64,000 nucleotides of DNA from positions 46,487 to 110,486 of the forward strand of contig NZ_FNIF01000015.1 of assembly GCF_900103825.1 (NCBI RefSeq), given 5' to 3'. The notes beneath the pieces are model-generated. The model did not search any database. It was not told where the DNA came from and saw only the letters and a list, made by a program, of their open reading frames with translations. The stretch is from Paenibacillus sp. yr247. Its GTDB lineage: Bacteria > Bacillota > Bacilli > Paenibacillales > NBRC-103111. Shown piece by piece: positions 18,936 through 27,948 of the stretch (positions within the stretch are counted from its first letter, which is position 1; the number at the start of each line of letters is the position of its first letter). The position numbers and the translations under genes are program-made.

Positions 18936-19271
18936 TCATTCTTCGGAGCGCTTTTGTTTGTTGCGCCATTTGTTGTATTCCACAAATTCCACAAATTGTT
19001 CTTTGCTGATGCCGGAATCCATGGCCTCTCTTACCAAACCAATCCATTCCTCATCCAACTGCTCCTGAGTCTGGTTTTGATTATGAATAATCGTTTCCAA
19101 CTGAACACCTAAAACCGCACTAATCTTTTCAAGAAAGTGGATTGAAGGATTTGACTGGACCTCGCGTTCGATCGAGCTCAGATAGGATTTGGCTACCCCG
19201 GCTTTCTCTGCCAGTTCTGTAAGGGTAAAACCTTGTTCCAAACGCAGTTGCTTGACTTTCTTGCCAATCAT
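18936..19271 (-). CDS. sinR: SinR-like transcriptional regulator (copy 2)
   Basis: 111 residues starting MIGKKVKQLR at the ATG behind AAAGGGG. The XRE helix-turn-helix reads TLTELAEKAGVAKSYLSSIER, very close to B. subtilis SinR, and the C-terminal part (LDEEWIGLVREAMDSGISKEQFVEFVEYNKW) is the SinI-interacting domain. A SinI homologue lies directly upstream in the same direction, the same order as the B. subtilis sinIR operon. Expected to repress matrix genes including the boxes described here. Confidence 0.9.
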   Translation of the reverse strand: MIGKKVKQLRLEQGFTLTELAEKAGVAKSYLSSIEREVQSNPSIHFLEKISAVLGVQLETIIHNQNQTQEQLDEEWIGLVREAMDSGISKEQFVEFVEYNKWRNKQKRSEE

Positions 19272-19365
19272 GGTAGCGACCCCTTTAACTTCCAACAATA
19301 TTACAATACAGTATTACAATTATTTTAACAAAAAATGTTCGATTTGTGGATGTTTATTTTATATT

Positions 19366-19420
19366 ATAAAAAATGGAAGCGCTAACAAAAAAGCTTAAAA
19401 AATTTAGTTATCTTGCGCTT
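19366..19420 (-). terminator. Possible terminator after sinI
   Basis: AAGCGC and GCGCTT arms, plus GTTA/TAAC, around a long AT loop, with a T-run on the minus strand. Confidence 0.4.
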
Positions 19421-19438
19421 TTTTTTTATCTCTTAGAA

Positions 19439-19591
19439 TTAATTTTTTGGCTCATCTTCGTTTTCTTTGCACTCGCGGAAAAATTGCCTTACTTCCTCCT
19501 TGGAAAGCCCCGAATCGCGAGCTACGATCATCAGGTTAACCCAGTTCTCGTCCAGGTTCTTGTTGGGTACAAGCATTTGTTTTACGGACAT
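19439..19591 (-). CDS. sinI: SinI-like anti-repressor
   Basis: 50 residues from the ATG 8 nt after GGAGGG; a longer upstream frame lacks a site. The core LDENWVNLMIVARDSGLSKEEVRQFFRE aligns with SinI (LDQEWVELMVEAKEANISPEEIRKYL) and with the C-terminal domain of the SinR protein next to it. SinI binds SinR and relieves repression of matrix genes. There is a 140-bp gap to sinR that may hold a separate sinR promoter, as in B. subtilis. Confidence 0.8.
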   Translation of the reverse strand: MSVKQMLVPNKNLDENWVNLMIVARDSGLSKEEVRQFFRECKENEDEPKN

Positions 19592-19721
19592 AGCCCGATC
19601 CCTCCAGATTTCTGGTAATTGGTTCGCACTATACAATTCGTGCCCAAGCTCTCTTTTATGTGGGTAGATCATAAATTTGGGTATATTTTACATACCATGC
19701 GTCGACATATGTGTACGGCAT

Positions 19722-19756
19722 AAGAAAAAAGGGGGGCCTTTACGTCCTCCCCTGAA
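19722..19756 (-). terminator. Terminator of the glmU-glmM unit
   Basis: AGGGGAGG and CCCCCCT arms followed by a T-run on the minus strand. Confidence 0.75.
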
Positions 19757-19767
19757 AACTACCTTTA

Positions 19768-21135
19768 TTAAACTGTGACAATATCATTGTGCAATACGTT
19801 TATTTCCAAAGAAATGGCATCAGCAATTAACTTTACATATGCCTTCAGCAGGGCTGCATCAGGCCCCTCAACCATGACACGGATGAACGGCTCTGTTCCA
19901 GAGGGACGTACGAGCACACGTCCTTCATCCCCAAGGCTTGCCTGAACGGCCTCAATCGTCCGCCTAATGTTCAAGTTAGAATCCCAACCTTGCTTGCTTA
20001 CTACCGGCACATTCACAAGGAGCTGCGGGTAAGAACGCATGATTTTGCGCAATTCGCTCAAGGGTTGTCCCGTTTTAACTATCACACTTGCCAATTGTAC
20101 ACCAGTAAGTATACCGTCTCCAGTCGTATTGTGATGCAGCATAATCATATGGCCCGACTGTTCACCACCGAGTACATAGCCTCCTTTACGCATGGCCTCC
20201 ATCACATAACGATCTCCAACAGCTGTCTGAACCAAGTTAATGTTTAAGGCTTTCATAGCTTTAACTAAGCCCACATTTGACATTACAGTGGTTACTACCG
20301 TATTGTGGTCAAGCTCTCCCGCATCAAGTAAACTACGTGCCAAAATGGCTGCAATATAGTCGCCATCCACAAGCTCCCCTGTCTCATCCACTGCGATCAA
20401 ACGATCTGCGTCACCGTCAAAGGCAAGGCCTAATTGCGCCCTTTCCCGAACGACTGCATCCTGCAAAGCTCTCGGATGCGTAGATCCACAATCTGCATTT
20501 ATATTAGTCCCATTCGGCTCTACAGCTAGCGGGATGACATTTGCTCCAATGGCTCGAAACACTGCTGGTGCAAGCAAAGACGCTGCACCATTCGCACAGT
20601 CCAAAACAACTTTTATTCCAGTCAAACGTTCGCGGGTTGTCTTCTCCAGAAATTTTACATACAATTCAGATGCATCTTTACGGACCAATACACGCCCTAT
20701 ATCAGCTCCAACTGGTCGCGGCAGTTGATCATCAGGCTGATCCATCCACTCCTCAATCTGTTCTTCCATCTCATCGACTAGCTTAAAACCATCACTACCA
20801 AAAAATTTAATGCCATTATCAGCTACAGGATTATGAGAAGCGGAAATCATCACACCGGCATCCGCTAGTAATGTACGCGTTAAGTAGGCAACACCTGGCG
20901 TTGAAATCACGCCCACACGAATTGCATTGGCCCCAACCGAAAGAATTCCGGCAATCAAAGCAGACTCTAACAAATCACCCGAAATACGAGTATCTTTGCC
21001 AACTACAATCGATGCCCGAGCTTTCTTTTTAGTTAATAGATAAGCCCCTGTACGCCCTAATTTATACGCTAATTCCGGGGTTAACTCCTGATTGGCGACA
21101 CCTCTAACACCATCTGTACCAAAATAACGTCCCAT
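19768..21135 (-). CDS. glmM: Phosphoglucosamine mutase
   Basis: 455 residues, near the usual 445-450. It begins GRYFGTDGVRGVAN, has the active-site serine loop ISASHNPVADNGIK near residue 100, the metal site DGDADR near 240, and the phosphate-binding RPSGTEPFIRVM near 412. It interconverts GlcN-6-P and GlcN-1-P. The usual cdaA-ybbR context is missing, and it follows glmU by 21 nt, so it appears to be a second copy devoted to the polysaccharide locus. Confidence 0.95.
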   Translation of the reverse strand: MGRYFGTDGVRGVANQELTPELAYKLGRTGAYLLTKKKARASIVVGKDTRISGDLLESALIAGILSVGANAIRVGVISTPGVAYLTRTLLADAGVMISASHNPVADNGIKFFGSDGFKLVDEMEEQIEEWMDQPDDQLPRPVGADIGRVLVRKDASELYVKFLEKTTRERLTGIKVVLDCANGAASLLAPAVFRAIGANVIPLAVEPNGTNINADCGSTHPRALQDAVVRERAQLGLAFDGDADRLIAVDETGELVDGDYIAAILARSLLDAGELDHNTVVTTVMSNVGLVKAMKALNINLVQTAVGDRYVMEAMRKGGYVLGGEQSGHMIMLHHNTTGDGILTGVQLASVIVKTGQPLSELRKIMRSYPQLLVNVPVVSKQGWDSNLNIRRTIEAVQASLGDEGRVLVRPSGTEPFIRVMVEGPDAALLKAYVKLIADAISLEINVLHNDIVTV

Positions 21136-21156
21136 TTATGAATTCTCCTTCCCTTT

Positions 21157-22566
21157 TTATCGATTAATTGTCAACTCTCGTTTGCCTGCGTTAAGTAGGC
21201 GCCCACGTAAATGTTTGACATAATTCGCTTTGGTGACTTGACGTTCGCGGGCAATGGCAAACGCCCCATCTGGGACATCATTCGTGATCGTAGACCCAGT
21301 GGCTATGTAAACTTCTTTCCCAATCGTTACAGGTGCTATCAAATTGGTGTTGCTTCCTACAAAACTATCATCCCCAACGGTGGTTCGATGTTTATTTACT
21401 CCATCGAAATTAACAGTAATCACTCCGCAACCAATGTTCGTGTTTTGACCAATGTCTGAATCGCCGACATAAGCTAAGTGGGGAATTTTAGAACCCTCTC
21501 CAATCGTGGAGTTTTTCACTTCAACAAAATCGCCGACTTTTACGCCTTTCCCAATTACAGAACCTGGCCTAATAAAAGCAAACGGACCGATCGAGGCTTC
21601 CTCCGCAATGACCGAGTCCCTTATGATTGAACTGTGAATAGTGATCTGTTCTCCGAGGGTGCTCGACTCAATCTGGCTGCCTGAACCGATATAGCATCCT
21701 TTTCCAATAGACGTTGAACCCGAGAGCGTCACACCGGGTCCGATCACCGTATCCTCTCCGATAGAAACTTTACTATCAATATAAGTTGTATGAGGATCTA
21801 TAAGGGTGACACCATTTCTCATATGCGATTCGTTGATCGTATCACGCAGCATTTTATTTAATTGAGCGAGCTGGATCCGATCATTGATCCCCAATACCTC
21901 ATGCGCATTAGAAACAGCAAGAGATTTGACGGTGTGTCCCATCTTCTTAATAATTTGAATGCAATCTGTAAGGTAGTACTCCCCTTGAGCGTTATGATTT
22001 TGCACTTGATCCAATGCTCTAAATAAGACAGAGTTTGTAAAACAGTAAAGTCCCGGATTGATCTCACGGATGCGCTTTTCATCCGTAGACGCATCTTTCT
22101 CCTCAACAATCCGAAGTACTTCACCTGCTTCATTACGTACAATGCGTCCTAATCCAGTCGGATTCTCAACAACTGCAGTAAGCATAGTCACTGCCGAACC
22201 GGATTCTTGGTGTACAGATAATAACAATTTATAAGTATCTGAAGTCACTAGTGGCGTGTCTCCGTAACAAACAAGGGTGTAACCCTCTAGGTTTCCGATT
22301 ACCTCGCGAGCTTGCATGACCGCATGTCCTGTTCCAAGTTGCTGATCTTGCCTAACATATTCGACTTCAGATTCAAGTTCTTGCTCGATTTGTTCGGCGT
22401 AAGTGCCAACTACCACAAGTAAACGTCCTACTCCAGTAGTCCTAAGGGAATCTGTTACGTGACGAATCATCGGTTTACCACAAAGCGGATGTAAGACTTT
22501 ATGAATTTTAGATTTCATTCGGGTTCCTAATCCAGCTGCAAGTACGATTGCAAATGTCTCGTTCAC
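21157..22566 (-). CDS. glmU: Bifunctional GlmU uridyltransferase/acetyltransferase
   Basis: 469 residues from a GTG 9 nt after AAAGGAG. The N-terminal nucleotidyltransferase motif is LAAGLGTRMKSKIHKVLHPL with YGDTPL. The C-terminal left-handed beta-helix contains many hexapeptide repeats (IGEDTVIGPG, IGKGCYIGSG) and the acetyltransferase segment around HLAYVGDSDIG. It makes UDP-GlcNAc from GlcN-1-P. Placed away from prs/spoVG, between a secreted GH18-like gene and glmM, it supports a dedicated amino-sugar pathway. Confidence 0.95.
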   Translation of the reverse strand: MNETFAIVLAAGLGTRMKSKIHKVLHPLCGKPMIRHVTDSLRTTGVGRLLVVVGTYAEQIEQELESEVEYVRQDQQLGTGHAVMQAREVIGNLEGYTLVCYGDTPLVTSDTYKLLLSVHQESGSAVTMLTAVVENPTGLGRIVRNEAGEVLRIVEEKDASTDEKRIREINPGLYCFTNSVLFRALDQVQNHNAQGEYYLTDCIQIIKKMGHTVKSLAVSNAHEVLGINDRIQLAQLNKMLRDTINESHMRNGVTLIDPHTTYIDSKVSIGEDTVIGPGVTLSGSTSIGKGCYIGSGSQIESSTLGEQITIHSSIIRDSVIAEEASIGPFAFIRPGSVIGKGVKVGDFVEVKNSTIGEGSKIPHLAYVGDSDIGQNTNIGCGVITVNFDGVNKHRTTVGDDSFVGSNTNLIAPVTIGKEVYIATGSTITNDVPDGAFAIARERQVTKANYVKHLRGRLLNAGKRELTINR

Positions 22567-22623
22567 TACCAATCTCTCCTTTTGCATGATCATTTGTTGT
22601 ACATGGCCGTTTATAGCTTTGAC

Positions 22624-23562
22624 CTACTCCTTTAAATGGCTCCAGCCGTCATAATCATGAATGGCATATCCGGCAAAAGAAGCGCTGCTTCTGAGTGTTT
22701 CACCCACTGTGCTGAGCTCGCGCATCATTTGCGATCTACCTTTATCATAAAAGGTGATGTGGTCCTCGAAACTCTGCAAAGTTTCCACCGCAACGATGAT
22801 GGGCTTGCCGTTTTTATCCGCTTCACCCAGCTCATTCGTTATGCTGCTGATGATGTCTGAAGCATTGTCACGATAGGCCATTAGGGTAGTTTGATCAAGC
22901 TTGCGTATCATCCAATTAGACAGGGTTGTCCGACCACCCTGCTCGTCAGGCACATTGAACTTCTCTAGCCAGACCGGCAAATCCGCACCAGCAATCAATT
23001 GAGGGGTTTCTATTTTCATTTCTTCGACAAACCCACTCACCGTATCCCGCCAAAGCCCAAGCATAGTATCCATATCTGCATACCATGCCTGCAGCACAAA
23101 CGGCTCAACATCAAGATGGATGCCTTTAAACTGTTCATCAGCGGAAACGCTGTTGTTGTAAGTTTTCACCCAATCGATCAGCTTGTACACCTTAATCTGT
23201 CTGTCCCGAAGTATCCAATCGGGGGCTCCTCCCAAAGCATGAACCTCAATACCGCAAGTGGAAGCCTCTCTGATAAAGCTGATGTATTCACTCGCCTGAA
23301 CATCAGGGTCGACTTGCAAAAATACAAGATTGACTCCGTTCTGCTGAAGAAATTGGAACGTTCCGTTCTTGTTCTGAAGCAGCGAACTTGTATTCCACAG
23401 CCAAGTGGCTTTATAAAACGGACGATCTACGGAAGCGGCATACACCTGATTGGTGATATCAGCATGCGCCGGAAGTGAGACAAGGGCTTGGGTAAAAGTT
23501 AGACAGAGAACCATTACTTTCCCAACTAGGCGGAACTTTGACCGTGTACTTTGTCTTTTCAC
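22624..23562 (-). CDS. Secreted GH18-like TIM-barrel protein (copy 2)
   Basis: 312 residues with a signal peptide (about 1-34, ending near AHA). Same plan as 3863-4729: WLWNTSSL, FLQVDPDV, GIHLDVEPF with the D-x-E pair, and TLMAYRDNA. Members of the GH18 clan cleave beta-linked GlcNAc polymers; specificity here is unknown. First gene of a leftward unit with glmU and glmM. Its upstream region carries the same GTTCKTTA boxes as the glmS operon. Confidence 0.65.
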   Translation of the reverse strand: MKRQSTRSKFRLVGKVMVLCLTFTQALVSLPAHADITNQVYAASVDRPFYKATWLWNTSSLLQNKNGTFQFLQQNGVNLVFLQVDPDVQASEYISFIREASTCGIEVHALGGAPDWILRDRQIKVYKLIDWVKTYNNSVSADEQFKGIHLDVEPFVLQAWYADMDTMLGLWRDTVSGFVEEMKIETPQLIAGADLPVWLEKFNVPDEQGGRTTLSNWMIRKLDQTTLMAYRDNASDIISSITNELGEADKNGKPIIVAVETLQSFEDHITFYDKGRSQMMRELSTVGETLRSSASFAGYAIHDYDGWSHLKE

Positions 23563-23689
23563 CTATTAACTCCTTCGAAAACGTGTTTTCGTTTAGATAC
23601 ATCTCTGATGAACGGACTTTGGTCACAGCGACAGTCGGACTCTCCCCAAACGAAGGTACCCAATCGGCCATGTACATGCTCGATTATAT

Positions 23690-23800
23690 CACATTTGTTC
23701 GTTATAAAGAATATTTTATTTGTAATTGTAAAATAAAGGCGAATTATTGCAAAGGATTTGATCTGTAATTCATAATAATGTTCTTTAAAACGAATAATTG
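23690..23800. promoter_or_regulatory. SinR-like boxes upstream of the GH18/glmUM unit
   Basis: TTGTTCGTTATAAAGAATA at 23695-23713 and TGTTCTTTAAAACGAATAAT at 23780-23799. Both cores match boxes in 10615-10800; the second shares TGTTCTTTAAAACGAA exactly. Confidence 0.65.
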
Positions 23801-23850
23801 TCGGTAGGGCTGCTGCTTTGGTGTTGGGTGACGATTAGGTTTTTAAGCGC

Positions 23851-23889
23851 AAAAAACCAGCAAACTCAATGCTGGTTTGCTGGTTTTTC
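23851..23889. terminator. Strong bidirectional terminator
   Basis: AACCAGCAAAC and GTTTGCTGGTT arms, perfect 11 bp, with A- and T-tracts on both sides. It ends the rbsK operon. Confidence 0.9.
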
Positions 23890-23954
23890 TTGTGAAAGTG
23901 ATTTACATATAAAGTTTTGAATTGGAATTTCATATACTTCTGAGGCTGCCGATC

Positions 23955-24878
23955 CTAGGTTCCTTCAAAAAGCTCCACTTCTTGCCGAGTTGGCAGCGAG
24001 GTTTGAGCGCCGAAACGTGATACGGTCAGTGCGCCTACTTTCGCCGCGAATTCGATAGATTGCTCGAGCGGCAGACCTTCTCCATGCCATACAGCCAAGG
24101 CTGCATTGAAGGAATCTCCGGCTGCCGTCGTATCCATCACATGAACCCGATAGGCAGGAAATGACCCGGAGCTCCCGTTAATATGATAGGAAACTCCTTT
24201 TTCCCCTTGCGTAATGATAACATCTGTCTTCGTCAAGCTTCTCAGCTCGTTCAAAATATCCGATTGATCTGACGTAATGGCTTGTCCAGCCGTCAAAATC
24301 GCTGCTTCTGTCTCATTGGGTGTTACCAAATCAACAAACGGCCAAATCTCAGCAGGGAGATCAGCGGCTGGCGCAGGATTCAAGATGACTTTCAGACCGT
24401 GCCTTTTCGCGAGTTGAACCGCCCGCATAACGGTCTCTTGTGGAATTTCCAGTTGAACAAGCAGGATATCCGCTCCCTTGAAAACCTCTCTCGCATTCTC
24501 AACATGCTCGGGCGTCACACTGGCATTCGCTCCAGGCACAACTGTAATTCGATTTTCTCCATCTTGCACTTGAATTAGCGCCACACCGGTAGTTTGCTGC
24601 GATTCTGTGATGACGTAAGAAGTACCTACGCCTTCATTAGACAATTGCTCCAGCATCTGCTTCCCGAACGAGTCGCCGCCCACGCAGCCAACCATCTCAA
24701 CTTGTGCCCCTAGCCGTGCGGCCGCAACCGCTTGGTTCGCTCCTTTGCCACCGGGGATCATAACGAACTCCTGTCCAGTAACAGTCTCCCCCGCGATCGG
24801 AATGTGTTCAGACTTCACGACAAGATCCATATTAATGCTGCCAACAACGACGATTTTTGCTGTTTTTTTCTGCATCAA
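23955..24878 (-). CDS. rbsK: Ribokinase (PfkB family)
   Basis: 307 residues. N-terminal GSINMDLV and GGKGANQA motifs (sugar lid) and the C-terminal catalytic DTTAAGDSFNAAL motif with the anion hole and base Asp. It phosphorylates ribose, or a similar pentose, at O5. The gene starts 2 nt after the acyl-CoA synthetase and ends a long leftward operon. In the context of two ADP-ribosylglycohydrolase-family proteins, ribose freed from a riboside is a sensible substrate. Confidence 0.9.
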   Translation of the reverse strand: MMQKKTAKIVVVGSINMDLVVKSEHIPIAGETVTGQEFVMIPGGKGANQAVAAARLGAQVEMVGCVGGDSFGKQMLEQLSNEGVGTSYVITESQQTTGVALIQVQDGENRITVVPGANASVTPEHVENAREVFKGADILLVQLEIPQETVMRAVQLAKRHGLKVILNPAPAADLPAEIWPFVDLVTPNETEAAILTAGQAITSDQSDILNELRSLTKTDVIITQGEKGVSYHINGSSGSFPAYRVHVMDTTAAGDSFNAALAVWHGEGLPLEQSIEFAAKVGALTVSRFGAQTSLPTRQEVELFEGT

Positions 24879-24880
24879 CG

Positions 24881-27028
24881 CTATCCCTCGATTTCACTGT
24901 TTGTGGCTTGTTCCGACGTTGACTTTAATGTAATAACGCAGTCGAGCGCTTTTACACCTTGGCCTTTCGGTAAAACGGCAAGCGGATTAATCTCTACACT
25001 TTCAACTAGATCCTGCTGCTCATACACCCAGTGTGAGAATGTTTCCAGCGTTTGGAGCAAAGCTTCTATATCGGTCTCGGGCATATTGCGGTAGCCCTGC
25101 AGATAAGTCAATAATCCTTTAATTTCTCCGAGCATCCGCTTGGCTTCCTCTTTATCAATTGGAGCCACGCGCCAAGTGACTAGCTGGAACAGCTCAGTAA
25201 GTACGCCGCCAAGTCCGATCAGAATGACAGGCCCGAATTGTGGATCATTGGTGGAGCCCAGGATCAGTTCAACCTTCTCCCCTACCATTTCTTCCAAAAG
25301 CATACCATCAACGGCGGCTGCATCTGTACTTTGCAAAATGCGATTCTCAAAAAACTCCTTTACCTGATCTGGCTGCTTCAGGTTCAAAGCCACGCCTCCG
25401 CTGTCACTTTTGTGTGTGATCGTACGTGAAACTAGCTTGGCCACATAACGTTTATCTTTGAAAGAAATGGTTTGTAGAAAGGAGGAAAGATCCCCGTTAA
25501 CTGGCAGATAGTAATGATCTGGAACGGATATACCAACCGATTGAAGAACCTGCTTGCCTTCGAGCTCGGTTAGCGTTAGTGAGCCTGTCTGCTTTATAAA
25601 TTCCTGTAATTGAGCTGCTCCGTCCAGCGCTTTACTGCTAATGATTGAGTTTCCGCTCGAGGCATCACGGGAACGTTCGTAGAATTCAAGCAATCTAGAA
25701 AGCGTGGATGCTAATTGCTTCGGATTAAAGAAGAGCGGCACAGGGAGTCTTTTTACTTCCTGCAGTTCAGGGTCTTCTAAGCTTCCTGTCCATAACCAAT
25801 ATAACGGCTTATTCGAAGAACGATCGAGTGCGCCGAGTCGCTCCGTAAGTGGCGCTTTACCGTGAGTTGCGTAGACGATACCTTCCAATTCAGCCTCACC
25901 TTCTAGAGCGGCGTGAATCTCGATGATTTGTTCCGTTTGCATGGTTCCGGACAAATCAAGCGGATTGTTCGCCGTTCCGAAGCCCGTTAAATGCGTATCA
26001 ATTCGTGCCACCGTTTCCGCCTGTAAATGAGGCACACTGAGACCAGCGGCACCCATTTTGTCGCCAACGAACCCGCCGATACCGCCCGAATGTGACAACA
26101 CAGCGAATCGACATCCCTTGAGCGGTTTGCTATATTCACAGCATTTGACCAGAGCAATGAACTCTTCGTAATCTTTTGCTGCCAAAATTCCTTTTTGACG
26201 GCAGAAAGCTTCAAATACTTGCTGATCTCCCGTCATCGATGCGGTGTGACTCGCAGCAGCTTTTTGCCCGACAGCGGATTCGCCGATCTTCAGAGTAATA
26301 ATCGGTTTCCCCAATCTTAGAGCTTTATCAGCCAGCTTGGCGAATGCCTTCCCGTCTTTGATGCCTTCAATAAAAAGTCCGACCGCTTTCACGTCTGGAT
26401 CGTCCAGCATGAAATCGGCAAACTGTGTCATCGATACACTGGCTTCGTTACCGGTCGATACAATGTAGCGGTAGCCAACCCCATAATCTTTGGCGCGATT
26501 GAGCAGGGGACCAAATGCCGTTGCCCCGCTGTGGGAAATAAGTCCGACGGAGCCGCCGGACAACTTGCTTTCTCCTATAGATGAAGCAGAGTTAGCCCAC
26601 ATATGAGCAGCGCTGCTGCCAATACCCAAACAGTTGGGTCCGCAGATGGGTATGCCTGTACGTTGCGACCATGCGGTCAGCATAAGCTCGCGCCGTTCGC
26701 CTTCTTCCGTGCCTTGCTCCCTAAATCCTGCACTGATGATCAGCACGGAGCCAACCTTCTTAGTTTCGCATTGTTCCAGCAATGACTCGATTGCCTCAGC
26801 CTTCACGATAAGAACAGCCAAATCGATATCTGCAGCAATATCGTCTAGAGATGGATAGCTCGGTATACCGAATATTTCTTTGCTTGACGGGTTAACGGGA
26901 AAAAGTTGTCCCTCATAGCCTTGTTGAAGCAAATTCTTCATCAACCGGCCACCGTAATTCATTTTCTCGCTGGCACCGACGACGGCGATCGATATCGGAT
27001 TCAACATACGATGAAGTGCTTTGTTCAT
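24881..27028 (-). CDS. NDP-forming acyl-CoA synthetase/ligase
   Basis: 715 residues with the fused order CoA-binding domain (1-130), succinyl-CoA ligase-like domains (about 140-450), and a C-terminal ATP-grasp (about 480-700, VAKLVSRTITHKSDSGGVALNL). The active-site His region is GLISHSGATAFG, with SHSGGIGGFVGD in the second subdomain. Such proteins make acyl-CoA from an acid, CoA and ATP/GTP with release of NDP. Coupled here to a CitE-like lyase, it may activate an organic-acid fragment of the operon's substrate. Confidence 0.8.
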   Translation of the reverse strand: MNKALHRMLNPISIAVVGASEKMNYGGRLMKNLLQQGYEGQLFPVNPSSKEIFGIPSYPSLDDIAADIDLAVLIVKAEAIESLLEQCETKKVGSVLIISAGFREQGTEEGERRELMLTAWSQRTGIPICGPNCLGIGSSAAHMWANSASSIGESKLSGGSVGLISHSGATAFGPLLNRAKDYGVGYRYIVSTGNEASVSMTQFADFMLDDPDVKAVGLFIEGIKDGKAFAKLADKALRLGKPIITLKIGESAVGQKAAASHTASMTGDQQVFEAFCRQKGILAAKDYEEFIALVKCCEYSKPLKGCRFAVLSHSGGIGGFVGDKMGAAGLSVPHLQAETVARIDTHLTGFGTANNPLDLSGTMQTEQIIEIHAALEGEAELEGIVYATHGKAPLTERLGALDRSSNKPLYWLWTGSLEDPELQEVKRLPVPLFFNPKQLASTLSRLLEFYERSRDASSGNSIISSKALDGAAQLQEFIKQTGSLTLTELEGKQVLQSVGISVPDHYYLPVNGDLSSFLQTISFKDKRYVAKLVSRTITHKSDSGGVALNLKQPDQVKEFFENRILQSTDAAAVDGMLLEEMVGEKVELILGSTNDPQFGPVILIGLGGVLTELFQLVTWRVAPIDKEEAKRMLGEIKGLLTYLQGYRNMPETDIEALLQTLETFSHWVYEQQDLVESVEINPLAVLPKGQGVKALDCVITLKSTSEQATNSEIEG

Positions 27029-27035
27029 CCTCGGT

Positions 27036-27944
27036 TCACCCCTTGCTCATCATAGTTGTGTTGCGTTTTAGTAATAATTGCGCCCTCAGATAAACAGGAG
27101 GATCAATCATTTTACCCATATAGGAACAGGAAGATCTGCCTTCCTGTTGTGCTTGTTCAAATGCTTGTACAATTCCCAAAGCCCTCTCCAATTCATCAGG
27201 CCGCGGGGTATACACCTCATTCAGAATGGCCACTTGGTCAGGATGAATACAGGAGCTGCCCATAAATCCAAGCTGTTTGCTCTTTTCCGCTAAGCGTCGG
27301 AAGTTATCTAAATTTCTAAAATCCGCAATTGAAGAAACGAAACCTAGCGGCATTACTTGATGAATACGAGCTTGAAGTACGACTTGAGCATAGTAGGGGT
27401 AAAGCTCTTCCCCTGTGGATGAGGCTTCAATACCCAAATCGAGACAAAAATCTTCATTTCCCAGGGTCACTGTACTGATCCGATCGCTCGCTCCAAGCAG
27501 TTCGTCTAACCGAGACAGTCCTAACGCCGATTCGATGAGGATTGAGATCTGGGTATGACCTTCCAGCAATCCGCGCTCCCTTTCCAAATCAGCCAGCTTG
27601 GCTTCAACCTCACGAATGATGGTTGTATCTTCGCATTTGGGGATCGTAACGCTGTGCAGCCGCGGAGCTACACAACAAGTTAAATCCTTCAACCACATAT
27701 CAGGTTCATTGTTAATTCGGACATTGATTTCTGTAGGTGATAACGGCAGCGTATTCAGCGTTTCTAACACCATTTGACGTCCAATATCTTTCTGTTCGTA
27801 AGGAACGCTATCTTCCAAATCAAGCTGTATGGCATCTGCACCGCGCGTCATCGCTTTCTGAATGAACCGTTCCACATTACCAGGAACAATCAGCGTAGAA
27901 CGTCTTACTTTTTCAACTCGGTTTCGCACAAATTTCGTTTCCAT
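27036..27944 (-). CDS. CitE-like HpcH/HpaI-family lyase
   Basis: 302 residues from the ATG behind AAGGAG; the longer frame overlaps the LacI gene. Barrel motifs of CitE-type proteins are present: STLIVPGNVERFIQKA, DAIQLDLEDSVP (metal Glu/Asp), ILIESALGL, and LGNEDFCLDLG. CitE homologues cleave citryl- or malyl-CoA-like thioesters. It starts 4 nt after the LacI stop and is followed at 7 nt by the acyl-CoA synthetase, consistent with synthesis and then cleavage of an acyl-CoA. Confidence 0.8.
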   Translation of the reverse strand: METKFVRNRVEKVRRSTLIVPGNVERFIQKAMTRGADAIQLDLEDSVPYEQKDIGRQMVLETLNTLPLSPTEINVRINNEPDMWLKDLTCCVAPRLHSVTIPKCEDTTIIREVEAKLADLERERGLLEGHTQISILIESALGLSRLDELLGASDRISTVTLGNEDFCLDLGIEASSTGEELYPYYAQVVLQARIHQVMPLGFVSSIADFRNLDNFRRLAEKSKQLGFMGSSCIHPDQVAILNEVYTPRPDELERALGIVQAFEQAQQEGRSSCSYMGKMIDPPVYLRAQLLLKRNTTMMSKG

Positions 27945-27948
27945 AGGG

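Noticed and set aside
23904..23925. A TnsB-like site (ACATATAAAGTTTTGAATTG) after the rbsK operon
   Set aside because: It is a single site with no TGT terminus, no neighbouring sites and no hairpin; chance similarity in AT-rich DNA is likely.
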